Shown here piece after piece: positions 43,565-52,648 of a stretch of 64,000 nucleotides of DNA. The notes beneath the pieces are model-generated. The model made no database searches. It was given only the letters and a program-made list of their open reading frames with translations, and was not told the DNA's origin. Both the position numbers and the translations under genes were made by a program. Within the stretch, counting starts at the first letter, position 1; the number at the start of each line of letters is the position of its first letter. The stretch is from Methylosarcina fibrata AML-C10 (GTDB lineage Bacteria > Pseudomonadota > Gammaproteobacteria > Methylococcales > Methylomonadaceae): the NCBI RefSeq assembly GCF_000372865.1, contig NZ_KB889965.1, forward strand, positions 2,346,547 to 2,410,546. Direction: 5' to 3'.

Positions 43565-46089
43565 GGACCGACTCTGACTTTGAAGCCACCGTCATCGTTT
43601 CGGAAATCCGGGTGGCTGGCCATCTCGCGTAACAAAGTGCTGCGCTTGAGTCCGGGATGCTGTTGCAGACACTGAACGATGTCAGACTCCTCAACAATGC
43701 ACCAATCTTTGTCTGCAGGACTCGCATTTGAAACCGGCCTGGATTGTCGCAATTGGTCGATCAAGGCCATGACTGCTTGACTACCCGATGGCGTGCTGTG
43801 AGCCCCCTTCGTCGCGGAAGACTGGGTCGAAACGGTATCGACAGCGGACTTTTGCTTCGATGGCTTTTGGGTAATGAATGGCTCAGTCGCAGATTGCGGT
43901 TTGGATTGGGAATATGTCTCGGGTTTGGTTTGCGCCGGTTTTACGGGAAGCACTCTGGACGGCCGGATTTCTGCAGGCACCGGATTATCAGCAATCGAGG
44001 CTTTGTTGAGGTCAAGCTGCTCCCCTGACTTTTCAGGCTTGATCGGCAAAGGTTTTATCTTTTTGTCCTTAACAGGTGTTCGTTCAGCAATTTTCGGGGC
44101 TTGTTCCGTTGCAACGGCTGGCGAGCCGGGTACCTGAATGAGCTGTTTCAGAATGCCGCTGGGTTCCTCGGCCAACAGCACCCCCCGAACCTGATTGATC
44201 ACCTGTACCTTACGCATGGGAGAAAGAACATCGGTCACCAGCCAACCTTTCTCTTCCAGGGTCTTGATAAAAAGGTTTTGCTCGACATGGAGTTTTTGCG
44301 CCGTGTCCGGAAACGGCAATAACCATTTTCCCTGAGCCTCCAACAGAGCGACGCTCCACTGTAAATTTCCCGAGTTTATTTCGTCAGCCAGTTGAATGAG
44401 CCATTCTCCAGCCAAACCGTGGGCATGTAGCCAATTTCTAGCTGCATCGACACTGTCGACTTTAAACAGAGGGGTGACTGTTCCTACGTTGCTTGCCTCG
44501 GGAGTGAGTGAGATGTTTGGACGTTTAATTTTTTTCGATATCCCGGCCTTTTCTATGGGCTGTAAGGCTGGTTTAGAAATAGCTGTATCAGCGTTTATCG
44601 ATTCCACTCTGGCAGTCGGGTTTAACGGCGTGTCACTCATTTCATCCTTATTCAACTGATCTTGGTATTCCGGAAGGACCCGCTGATCAGGCGCCGTCGC
44701 AATTCCCGGGTTGCTGGCAAGCGTGTCATTCTGCTCTTGATTGATTCCCATGGCCGACGTGGCCATCGAGCCATCAGCTCCCAAAGATGTTGCCATCGGT
44801 GCACTCGGTTGAGCCTCTTCTGTCCCTCCTGGTTTGGCTTGTTCCGACTCGGCTTTAACGGCTGACTGGAGGTCTTCCTCGACTTCGATCCCTTCGATGG
44901 CAACCGGCGGCTCATTGCTATAAATCAATTCCGTTGAAGCCAGACGCAGCATGTACAAGACCACATCCAATCCCGGAGGCTGCATGCGCCAATAACGATA
45001 ATGCCGGCCATCAGGCAAGGTCTTCGGAATTGCCAGGCCGCGCTCGATCAAAATATCGGCCAAGGTATCTTCATCGCGCGGAATGCCGGGGACTTTGTCC
45101 TTGGCGAGCAGGTCAACGATATCCTGAGCGCCGGTCCGCCAGACAATATGAATGCCTTCCTTGAACCGCCAGATGCGCGCTCCCTTTTCATTGGCGAGCC
45201 AGTGCCCCGACTTGATCAAGCGCCGCATGGCATCGAACAGGTATTTTTCAACCGGCATTCCCATCGCCGAATCGACGGTATGATAATGCGCTTTCAAGTC
45301 CCGCTCGACGCTCTTCCGATCCGCCGCCATGACCAGTTCATATAATTTCGCACCGCGGTCCAGGCCGTGGATGGCTTCCAGCATCGCCTGCATGATGTCG
45401 GGGCCTGGCGCCAACAGATAAGTCCTCGAAGCCCGGGTGAGTACCCGCTCGATCACCAGGGCGGAGAACTGTTCATGGCGCTTGTGGCGGTTTTCCCGCC
45501 AGCGCAAAAAATAACGGTCGATGCCATGTTGAGATGCCCAGTCGGTGAGATTTTCTTCACAGGGATTCCAGAGTTGCTTACCCTCTCTGTCAACGACCGC
45601 GATATCGGAAACCGGTTTACCGATGTCATGCAGCAAACCCGCAAAACACACCGCCAGGCGCCAACGCAGCTCTTGCGCTTTGCGTTCACGCGGCGTGGCA
45701 TGGGTCGCAAACAAACAGCCTTGCGCGGCCTGTGTTGCCCAATGCGCCACTTCCAAGCCATGCCGGAACAGACCGCCGGCGCCGCGATGATGGTGCGACT
45801 CTGAAGCCGGCAACAGATGGCTGAAGGCTGCATAACACGCAATGACGGGAGCCGCAATGGTCTGATACAGATCGTCCGGCAAGGACAGCGCATGTTCGAT
45901 CGCTTTGATCAGCTCGACCTGGCTTGACAGGATGCGCTCGACCGGCGCCGCCGGCAGCCCTTTCATGAACGGCGGATAACGCGGAATCTCCTCTTCGGGC
46001 GCTGGCGACTGAACGGTTGATAACGCCAGACGTTGGCCCAACAGACGGTTCCCCAAGCGGTTGATGAAGCCAGTGTTAATTTTTCCCAT
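43561..46089 (-). CDS. traI: MobH-family relaxase TraI
   Basis: An 842-residue protein. The N-terminal TraI_2 domain carries the MobH metal-binding pattern: SHHHRGAGGLFRHGLEVA (H99-H101, H110) and LLHDIGKP (H154-D155), an HD-hydrolase-like site. The middle (about 400-560) is low-complexity, and the last about 110 residues (SRPVSNASPADKDWCIVEE, HPGLKRSTLLREMASHPDFR) match the TraI_2 C-terminal domain. It nicks oriT and leads the strand into the recipient. It heads the traI-traD operon and is divergent from the lipoprotein and trfA genes. Confidence 0.92.
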   Translation of the reverse strand: MGKINTGFINRLGNRLLGQRLALSTVQSPAPEEEIPRYPPFMKGLPAAPVERILSSQVELIKAIEHALSLPDDLYQTIAAPVIACYAAFSHLLPASESHHHRGAGGLFRHGLEVAHWATQAAQGCLFATHATPRERKAQELRWRLAVCFAGLLHDIGKPVSDIAVVDREGKQLWNPCEENLTDWASQHGIDRYFLRWRENRHKRHEQFSALVIERVLTRASRTYLLAPGPDIMQAMLEAIHGLDRGAKLYELVMAADRKSVERDLKAHYHTVDSAMGMPVEKYLFDAMRRLIKSGHWLANEKGARIWRFKEGIHIVWRTGAQDIVDLLAKDKVPGIPRDEDTLADILIERGLAIPKTLPDGRHYRYWRMQPPGLDVVLYMLRLASTELIYSNEPPVAIEGIEVEEDLQSAVKAESEQAKPGGTEEAQPSAPMATSLGADGSMATSAMGINQEQNDTLASNPGIATAPDQRVLPEYQDQLNKDEMSDTPLNPTARVESINADTAISKPALQPIEKAGISKKIKRPNISLTPEASNVGTVTPLFKVDSVDAARNWLHAHGLAGEWLIQLADEINSGNLQWSVALLEAQGKWLLPFPDTAQKLHVEQNLFIKTLEEKGWLVTDVLSPMRKVQVINQVRGVLLAEEPSGILKQLIQVPGSPAVATEQAPKIAERTPVKDKKIKPLPIKPEKSGEQLDLNKASIADNPVPAEIRPSRVLPVKPAQTKPETYSQSKPQSATEPFITQKPSKQKSAVDTVSTQSSATKGAHSTPSGSQAVMALIDQLRQSRPVSNASPADKDWCIVEESDIVQCLQQHPGLKRSTLLREMASHPDFRNDDGGFKVRVGP

Positions 46090-46219
46090 AACGGCTCATC
46101 GTGGCAAACATCTGGGCGGCATGCCTGACAAAAGATGTCCAAAAGCCCAATCTTTTACGGTATCGCAATGGTTGATTGCTTCTACGGTGATGATTTTTTC
46201 AAATCACCCCGGAGCCACC

Positions 46220-46684
46220 ATGAAATCGAAATTCCTGCCCTCTTTCCTCCTCATTAACTCACTGTTGAGCACGGGTTGCGCCCATCATGCCCCGTCGGCA
46301 GAGGTGAGCGAGACTGTGATCGCGTCGCTGTTACCCAAAGCCTCATTTGAGCTGCCTTGGCGTCTGGATCATGCCTGGCAAGGTGGTGAGATTGGTGGCG
46401 CGGCGTTACGGGCGGCGTCGATTGAGCATGTGGTCCGGCAGGTCGACAACCCCATTTCGGTTTCGTCATACGGATCAGACTTAGCGCCAAATAAACATGG
46501 CATCGACAACAAAGCTGTTACACCTTCAAGCCCAAGTGACAAGGAGGCCGTCGAACGTGCCTGGCGGAAGTATTGTCATCACCAACTCGACATGACAGCA
46601 GAGGACCACACTCTCATCGACCGCACGCCGGTTCCTAAGTCCATCCTGAAACAAGGCTGCAACCCTAAGAGCCTGTTGAAGTGA
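46220..46684 (+). CDS. Small putative lipoprotein upstream of trfA
   Basis: 154 residues from the ATG at 46220, preceded by a GGAG ribosome site. The signal SFLLINSLLSTGCAHH has a lipobox LSTGC with C20. The rest shows no family I know; it contains WRLDHAWQGGEIGGAALRAA and a cysteine near the end (KQGCNPKS). It lies 7 bp before trfA. An in-frame extension back to 46061 lacks support. Confidence 0.7.
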   Translation: MKSKFLPSFLLINSLLSTGCAHHAPSAEVSETVIASLLPKASFELPWRLDHAWQGGEIGGAALRAASIEHVVRQVDNPISVSSYGSDLAPNKHGIDNKAVTPSSPSDKEAVERAWRKYCHHQLDMTAEDHTLIDRTPVPKSILKQGCNPKSLLK

Positions 46685-46691
46685 GGCGATC

Positions 46692-47603
46692 ATGGAAAAC
46701 AGTCGTATCCCCGCAAGCCCATCAGAAATGAACGGTCAACACTCGGACCCCATCAACCCCAACGATCTTTCCGCCCGATTCGAACAATTGGTCAAACGCA
46801 AAAAAGCTCAGCTGCGCGTTGTCGAACCACTGACGGCGATTCCCAGTTGGCCGACAACGATGCGAGGTACCCCCAATGCCTGTTTACGTAGTGCCTTGTT
46901 TGCCGGCATCCAGGGCAAAGAACGCATTGCCTACAAAAAACGTACCCTGCTGGCGTCGGTCGACGGTATCGAAGTCCGGTTTCTGGGCATACAGCTGATC
47001 CAGTCGGATCTGGATGTCTGGATGCAAATCGTGCATTTGTCCAGGCAACAGTTACCGGGATTCAGCGTCACCTTCAGCGCCCATGCCTTGCTGACCGCAC
47101 TCGACAAAGGCACCGGCAAAAGCCAGCACGAATGGCTGAAAGAATCGATGGCTCGATTGGGCGGGGCCTTTGTCGAGATCACCTTCCAGGGCCGTGACAG
47201 CTTTGGTGAAAAAGGCTTTCTACGATATTACCGGGACGAGACGAGCCAACGCTACATTGTCGAGCTGACCGAATCGATGCTCCGACTGTTTGAAGACGGC
47301 TACACGCACATTCAATTCGAGCAGCGGCACAAATTGCGCAAACAGCCGCTGGCACTGTGGCTGCATGGATTTTTGTCTTCCCATGCCACGCCTTATCCGC
47401 TTAAGATCGACACGCTCCATCGTTTGAGCGGCAGCAGCACAACCAACCTTCGGGACTTCAAGCTGAGATTGCGTAAAGCTTTAGACGCCCTAGTTGTCAT
47501 TGGAGCGATCGAAAGTTTTTTGATCGCCGAGGATGCGGTCAAGATCAAAAAGAACCCTACCCCGAGCCAACAACGCCACCTCATCAGCAAACATCATGGA
47601 TGA
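46692..47603 (+). CDS. trfA: TrfA-like plasmid replication initiator
   Basis: A 303-residue protein resembling IncP TrfA and its relatives: IPSWPTTMRGTPNACLRSAL, RVEVRFLGIQL-like and DLDVWMQIVHLSRQ segments, then a winged-helix part with FQRHKLRKQPLALWLHGFL-like content and the C-terminal RLRKALDALVVIGAI. TrfA binds iterons at oriV and opens the origin. An array of eight iterons starts 6 bp after its stop codon, which strongly supports the function. It makes the element a replicon, at least in origin. Confidence 0.88.
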   Translation: MENSRIPASPSEMNGQHSDPINPNDLSARFEQLVKRKKAQLRVVEPLTAIPSWPTTMRGTPNACLRSALFAGIQGKERIAYKKRTLLASVDGIEVRFLGIQLIQSDLDVWMQIVHLSRQQLPGFSVTFSAHALLTALDKGTGKSQHEWLKESMARLGGAFVEITFQGRDSFGEKGFLRYYRDETSQRYIVELTESMLRLFEDGYTHIQFEQRHKLRKQPLALWLHGFLSSHATPYPLKIDTLHRLSGSSTTNLRDFKLRLRKALDALVVIGAIESFLIAEDAVKIKKNPTPSQQRHLISKHHG

Positions 47604-47608
47604 TAAGC

Positions 47609-47805
47609 ACGGCATACGGCTGACGCACTTTCGGGTCGTCCAATGTGCCTGTGATACGGCATTCGGCCGACGCCGACACGGCATTAGACTGACAGTGGCA
47701 CGGCATTCGACCAACGGGATAACGGCATTCGGCTGACACCCCACGGCATTGGACCGACGCCAAGCACGGCATTCGACTGACGTTGGGCACGGCATTAGAC
47801 TGACG
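47609..47805. repeat. Iteron array (8 copies, 17 bp, about 22-bp pitch): candidate oriV
   Basis: Copies start at 47609, 47656, 47678, 47700, 47722, 47743, 47766 and 47789. The shared core is ACGGCATTCGACTGACG with a few changes; spacings are 47, 22, 22, 22, 21, 23 and 23 bp, so most lie on the same helix face. All are in direct orientation right after a TrfA-like initiator gene, the classic layout of an iteron-controlled origin. Confidence 0.9.
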
Positions 47806-47885
47806 CCAAGTACAATTTTGGAATTCGCTACAGCCCCTGTCTGGCGTGGCTTACAGACATTTTGAAGACGCCCAAAATCCCCACC

Positions 47886-47943
47886 CTAATCTTTTTATAA
47901 TCTTTATTTAATCTAAATAATAAGGCAGACAGGCTGTGGATAT
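47886..47943. promoter_or_regulatory. AT-rich stretch and DnaA-box-like site beside the iterons
   Basis: Repeated AATCTTT/ATCTTTATTTAAT-like AT-rich sequence at 47888-47922 is followed by TGTGGATAT at 47935-47943, one mismatch from the DnaA box TGTGGATAA. Next to the iterons this fits the opening region of an origin. Confidence 0.6.
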
Positions 47944-47994
47944 CTGTACGGTGCGACCCGAGCACGAAATAACATCAGTAACACTCAGGTATTT

Positions 47995-48489
47995 TCAATC
48001 AAGGATTTGATCAGTAGGCCTGTCAAAGCCTGATCGTGTGGCCTTGCGATAGCCCTGTACCGCATCCCGAACTTTCCCCAGCAAATCGATCTGCTTGCGA
48101 ATGTCGGCAAATTCGGTTTCCAGCTCTTCAATCAGCACCGCCTCCCATTCGGGTTCTCCTTGCAAAAGACGCCCCATGGGGTAATGATAACCGGGTCCTT
48201 TTTTGAGATAGTGGGCGATGGGTTTGGTTTGGCCCTGCTGGCGAATCATCGCCATCCGAAACCATTCGATGCTGAAAGATAGGCAAGTTTCCCGACGGCG
48301 AATCCGCACCCCAATCCGGGCCTTTTCCGATCCCGCATGCCGGTTTTGCTCCGCTTTCAGGCGCCGCCAATAATCATCGACCAACACCTTGGCCTCTGCG
48401 TAAAGCTGATCCACTTTCGTCTCAACCCAGCCGAGCACGTCTTCTTCCGACAGCATGGATGGGTTCATAGCAGCTTGTTCGTTACTCAT
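47995..48489 (-). CDS. MobI-like conjugation protein
   Basis: A 164-residue, charged, helical protein. The pattern RIGVRIRRRETCLSFSIEWF, KPIAHYLKKGPGYHYP, EPEWEAVLIEELETEFADIR and LLGKVRD resembles MobI of SXT/IncC elements, a small factor essential for oriT processing and encoded next to oriT. Position fits: it lies by the replication core with a repeat-rich non-coding region directly upstream of its start. The identification rests on memory of the motif pattern and on context. Confidence 0.5.
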   Translation of the reverse strand: MSNEQAAMNPSMLSEEDVLGWVETKVDQLYAEAKVLVDDYWRRLKAEQNRHAGSEKARIGVRIRRRETCLSFSIEWFRMAMIRQQGQTKPIAHYLKKGPGYHYPMGRLLQGEPEWEAVLIEELETEFADIRKQIDLLGKVRDAVQGYRKATRSGFDRPTDQILD

Positions 48490-48966
48490 TCAAGATCCCT
48501 AATACTTAACTACAGGAATTTAGGCCTTAAATCCCTAGGGGATTTAAGGGGCCAACGATGGCGTTTCCGGCGTTCATCCAGCAACCAAAACGACTTTCAT
48601 GTCTATCGGTATTTTGAAGATTCCATCCCTATTGCATTAGGGATTTTGAGGGTCATTAAAGCGAATTATTGATCGGATAATCCCAATTAGATCTATTCGA
48701 TCACTCATCCCTATCTGGAATCCGGCCATCCATTCGGCATGAAATATTGTCATCGCCATCCCTAATTTCATAGGGATTTAACTTCGTCACCCCCAATAGA
48801 GACGCCAGGTCTTACTCGTGATTTTAGGAGAGGTTCCAATCGGCTCTTTGCAATAAATCAATCAGGGTGCGATCTTTTACGGCAGCTCCGTTCATGTTGC
48901 CTACCTCCACCACCGCAAAACATAACGCTTTCAGGAATCTTTTGCAGGCTGGGTGGGAGTGGCCTG
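48490..48966. promoter_or_regulatory. Repeat-rich non-coding region: candidate oriT and divergent promoters
   Basis: About 480 bp between the mobI-like gene and traF. It holds a perfect 11-bp-arm dyad (48525-48549) and five ATCCCTA half-sites (48495, 48531, 48625, 48707, 48758). Two of them form identical dyads ATCCCTA-N6-TAGGGAT (48625-48644 and 48758-48777). In SXT and IncC, oriT adjoins mobI. The repeats may instead bind the regulator of the divergent transfer promoters. Confidence 0.6.
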
Positions 48967-49965
48967 ATGGAGAATTCGGCTATGAACCGAAACTCTGCCG
49001 TATTGATCGTGTTGACCCTGTTGTTCCAGGACTATGCTGCCTGGGGCGCTGATATCGATGAGCCCGGCGTTTCCTATTTCACGGACAAACAGCGCGGCTG
49101 GTTTTGGTATGAAGTCCAGCCGGAACCGGTGTTGAAACGCAAACCCGAACCGCCCCAACCGCCTCCGAGTTTGCCCGCGATCACCGCTGAACTACCCTCA
49201 AAGCCGATCTCCCCGACAGAACCAGAACCCTTCACCTCGGCCTGGCTGCGCAAAAACATGGAGACGTATCTCAACAAGGCCATTGATGAGCCGACGCATG
49301 AAAACGTCGCGGCGTTTTACTACCTGCAACGGGTGATGATGGACAAGGCCGAACGGTTTACCAACACGGCTCGCTATGTGGTAATGTCCGATCCCCAGCT
49401 GGACGAAACCGTCCGGCGTCCGGTCGCGACCTATGCCGCCAATGAAGCCAATCATCAGGCCAGTGTGATGGCGGATCGCGCATTGAAGGCCATCGCAGGC
49501 CAAGCCGGGATTTTGTTTTTCTTCCGCTCCGATTGCCCTTATTGTCATGTCCAGGCGCCGGTTCTGAATATGCTGGAGAAGGCTTACGGTTTTAAGATCT
49601 ATCCGGTCTCGCTGGATGGCCGGCCGATGCCGAATGACCTGTTTGGGAGCTTCAAGCTCGATCAAGGCCAGGCCGCCATGCTGGGCGTTGAACAAACGCC
49701 TGCCCTATTTCTGATGAAACCACCCCGGCAAATCGTGCCGCTCTCGCAGGGTGCGTTGTCGCTGGAGGAACTGACCAGCCGCATCCTGCTGGCAGCCAAG
49801 GAATCGGATTGGCTGGATGCGACACAGTTCGAAACCATCCAGGGCATCCGTTCCACACCGCGGCTATTACCGACTTCGAGTAGTATCAGCTCAGCCACCC
49901 TGCAAGACCCGCTGTCATTGATTCAAGCGCTGCAACACAGTGCTCAAGACGGGAGAATTCCATGA
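48967..49965 (+). CDS. traF: F-type conjugation protein TraF
   Basis: A 332-residue exported thioredoxin-like protein. The signal peptide is best read from the internal ATG at 48982 (NRNSAVLIVLTLLFQDYAAW), which has GGAG 9 bp upstream; the first ATG at 48967 is also possible. The PGVSYFTDKQRGWFWYE start, GILFFFRSDCPYCHVQAP (CPYC near residue 189) and GVEQTPALFL are TraF marks. It helps fold or assemble T4SS proteins in the periplasm. Its stop overlaps the traH start (ATGA). Confidence 0.92.
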   Translation: MENSAMNRNSAVLIVLTLLFQDYAAWGADIDEPGVSYFTDKQRGWFWYEVQPEPVLKRKPEPPQPPPSLPAITAELPSKPISPTEPEPFTSAWLRKNMETYLNKAIDEPTHENVAAFYYLQRVMMDKAERFTNTARYVVMSDPQLDETVRRPVATYAANEANHQASVMADRALKAIAGQAGILFFFRSDCPYCHVQAPVLNMLEKAYGFKIYPVSLDGRPMPNDLFGSFKLDQGQAAMLGVEQTPALFLMKPPRQIVPLSQGALSLEELTSRILLAAKESDWLDATQFETIQGIRSTPRLLPTSSSISSATLQDPLSLIQALQHSAQDGRIP

Positions 49966-50179
49966 TCAGCCCCATGAATAAACGAGTCCTATTGTTTCTT
50001 CTGCTGACACTGAGTTCGATGTCCGCTGATGCCGATTTGCAGCAGGAAATGGATAGCATGTTCGGTACGATGACCAATTACACCGCGCCGACGGCGCATC
50101 TGGGGCAACGCCGGGGCGTGATTACTGGCGGCAGTCTGGTGGCCCGTAACGGCATCACCAATACGAATCTAGTAGTCAG

Positions 50180-50827
50180 TCACGAAGAAACACAAGGATA
50201 CAGGCGAGCCAGTTTACGTCGTGCCTGTTGCGTCGTAAATCGCCAATTGACGGGCGTCGCCTTGGTGTTGCGCGGTAGGATATTGGCTTCGACCTCACGC
50301 CGGAGGCTCTCTGTGTCCGGTATCCGCTGTGATAAACACATGTTCGACAAGACGGCCAGTTCGATCTCAGCGATGTTTAGCCAACTGCCATGCTTGGGCG
50401 TGTAGTGGAACTCCAGCCGTCGCGCCAATTCACGGGCTTGCTCTGCTGGAAAGGCTTCATACAAAGACGCCATTTTATGGGTATTCAGATTGTCCAGCAC
50501 CACCCGGATCACCGCCGCGTCCGGATAAAGTTCAGCGATATGCTTCATGCTGTGCGCGAATTCGATTTTGGTCCGCCGCGCGGTGATGTCCACCTGCCGA
50601 AAACCGCGTTTAGGTTCGCAGATCATCATCAAATCGCAGACGCCTTTCCGTTCATAGCCGGTGTCATAGCGGGCCGGTTGACCGGGCTCAGGCGGGAGAG
50701 GTTGGCGGACTTCCGCAATGAGTTGCTTCGGACTTTCGTCGAAACACACAACCGGGCGTAACGGATCGTAGGGTTCTTCATAAAGGTCCAGCACGTCTTC
50801 CATCGCCGCGACAAATTCAGCACTCAC
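50180..50827 (-). CDS. IS630 transposase, C-terminal DDE part
   Basis: 215 residues holding the DDE domain: PVVCFDESPKQLI, RVVLDNLNTHKMASLY and FHYTPKHGSWLNIAEIELAV. It lies in a different frame from the N-terminal half. The frames overlap by 11 bp and a homology-consistent join (KNTLKPWQKQEWCIPEVSAE) passes from one frame to the other at the A7 run (plus 50871-50877). Confidence 0.9.
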   Translation of the reverse strand: MSAEFVAAMEDVLDLYEEPYDPLRPVVCFDESPKQLIAEVRQPLPPEPGQPARYDTGYERKGVCDLMMICEPKRGFRQVDITARRTKIEFAHSMKHIAELYPDAAVIRVVLDNLNTHKMASLYEAFPAEQARELARRLEFHYTPKHGSWLNIAEIELAVLSNMCLSQRIPDTESLRREVEANILPRNTKATPVNWRFTTQQARRKLARLYPCVSS

Positions 50828-51293
50828 CTCGGGAATGCACCACTCTTGCTTCTGCCAGGGTTTGAGAGTGTTTTTTTAAAAGCTGACGGATGGTTTCATA
50901 GCTGCAACGGTCGGCATACGCTAATTCCACCACTTTGTCCGCCAACAACCGCAAGGTCCAGTGATCATGCCCTGTCGGCGCCTCACTACAAGCCAAGGCG
51001 ATAATATGGGCGGCCTGCTTCTCCGTCAGTTTTGGGGCACGTCCTGGACGGGGGCGTTCTTTCAGGGCGGCTTCCGGGCCTTCTTCCACACACCGTTGGC
51101 GCGTCGTCAACACCATTGATTCCGAGACACCCAAAGCTTGGATAATGTCTTTATCCTGAATACCCGCTGCCGCTTTTAATAAAATTCGCGCGCGTGTCAG
51201 ATGGCGTGCCGCGGCTTTTCCTTTGTTGATCATGGCTTCCAAGCCACGCTTTTCGTCTTCAGTCAGATTGACTTTGTATTTAAGAGCTGGCAT
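50817..51293 (-). CDS. IS630 transposase, N-terminal helix-turn-helix part
   Basis: 158 residues with LTARILLKAAAG-like and IIQALGVSESMVLTTRQRCV helix-turn-helix segments, then KLTEKQAAHIIALACS. After LLKK at the A7 run its frame runs into non-homologous residues and stops. Either one base is inserted or the element uses +1 (or -2) frameshifting at the A-run to make the full transposase. Confidence 0.88.
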   Translation of the reverse strand: MPALKYKVNLTEDEKRGLEAMINKGKAAARHLTRARILLKAAAGIQDKDIIQALGVSESMVLTTRQRCVEEGPEAALKERPRPGRAPKLTEKQAAHIIALACSEAPTGHDHWTLRLLADKVVELAYADRCSYETIRQLLKKHSQTLAEARVVHSRGEC

Positions 51294-52648
51294 TGCTTGA
51301 CCTCAATCAGTAACCATCAATGCCACTATAGAGTGACTTACAAGCCCAATATATCCTTTTGATTTAAATTGACTGACTACTAGTGTCTTTCGTACCGCCT
51401 TCGTTCAGCGCCGGCTGCGGAGGAATCGATCTGTTCGCCGGCAGCTTCAGCTTCATCAATTACAATCAGTTCGTGCAACTGCTGCGGAATATCGCGGCCA
51501 ATGCCGCCGGCTATGCGTTTCAACTGGCGATCGGGGCAATGTGTCCGTGGTGCGCTTCGGTGATGACCGACCTGCAAAAGAAAATCCAGGAGTTGAACCA
51601 GATGTTCAGCAACTCCTGTCGACTGGCGCAGGGCATGGTCAACGATACCGTCAAGGCGTTCGATCTGCAAAGTAAAACCAACCTATCCAATGTCTCATTC
51701 ACCCAGGGCATCAGCGATGTCTTTTCGAGTTGGACCAACACCAGTACGCTGGGCGATCCGGTACAGCAGATCAAACAAAACGCGCCCAATGACATGGCGC
51801 AAAAAATCCAGGGCAATCTGGTCTGGCGGGCGTTGACCAATCAGAATGCCGGCGCCTGGTTCCGCTTCGGCGGCAATAGTCTGTTGGAGGCGGCGATGAG
51901 CATCTCCGGCACCGTCATTGTCGATGCCCCCCAAGCCGCTCCAGACGGCAAGGGCGAAAACAATCCGGTGAGTGCGCCCCCCTCCATTCTTCGCATCAAG
52001 GACCTGATCTACGGCAGCGATGCCGGCAACAGTTATCAAACCGTCAAATTGTACAGCTGTTCGGATGGCCATGGCGCCGACCAGTGCCTGAAACCGGTGG
52101 TTCAGAACGTCAATCTGGTCGGCCTCAAACAACGGGTGATGGAGATCCTGCTGGGCTCGGCCAGCAACAGCAATGGCCTGATCGTTAAATTCTCGACCAA
52201 CCAGGGCCAAATCACCGCCACCGAACAGGCTTTCATGCAAACCGTACCGGATGCCATCGGCGGCATGATCCACAATCTGGCCCGTGAAGACGCCGGGATT
52301 GCCAAGCTCTGGGCCGAAGAAGCCGCGCCGGTGATCGCCTTGGAACTGGCGCAACTGATCGTCAACGATTTACTGAGTGCGGTACAGACGGCCGCGCAAA
52401 TCAACGATCATGCCTATGCCAAGCTGCTGATGGATGCCCTGAAGGACGCTCGCGCACAGATCCAGGACGAATATGTCACGATCGCCGGTCGTTACGGCAA
52501 CCCGCAAACCCTGATGGCGTTTTATCAGCAACTGATGAATACCGTCAAACCGCGGCAATATGGCAGTGTGGCTCAGCTCCCGGCTTCCGCACCGGCGTGG
52601 CCGAACCCTTAGCCATTCCGTTCTCAGCCCTTTCAAGTCAGGTCTCCT

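Larger units (their letters stand above)
50172..51380 (-). mobile_element. IS630-family insertion sequence in traH
   Basis: Perfect terminal inverted repeats (GTAGTCAGTCA at the left, TGACTGACTAC at the right) are flanked by the TA target duplication (50170-50171 and 51381-51382). The size is 1,209 bp. Removing the element and one TA restores the traH reading frame exactly, so the insertion is recent or at least undecayed. Confidence 0.93.
49962..52612 (+). pseudogene. traH: traH split by an IS630-family insertion
   Basis: The first 70 codons (signal peptide, QQEMDSMFGTMTNYTAP, RRGVITGGSLVARNGI) end at the TA at 50170-50171. The frame resumes at 51383 (SFVPPSFSAGCGGIDLF and 400 further residues) to the stop at 52612. 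Joining CTA (50169-50171) to GTG (51383) gives NTNLVSFVPPS with no lost base, so the original gene coded for about 479 residues, a normal TraH length. A downstream GTG could start a protein without signal peptide, which would not reach the periplasm. TraH is needed for F pilus assembly. Confidence 0.92.

Noticed and set aside
43744-45804. Plus-strand frames opposite traI
   Set aside because: Shadows of the traI frame, which carries both relaxase domains.
47609-47805. CRISPR array
   Set aside because: Repeats are only 17 bp with about 5-bp spacers, next to a TrfA-like gene and with no cas genes; this is an iteron array.
48337-49052. Small plus-strand frames at 48337-48672 and 48867-49052
   Set aside because: They overlap the mobI-like gene, the repeat-rich non-coding region and the traF start, with no supporting motif.
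51383-52612. Treating the traH 3' part as an independent gene with a GTG start
   Set aside because: It joins in frame with 49962-50171 once the IS630 copy and one TA are removed, and it lacks the needed signal peptide.
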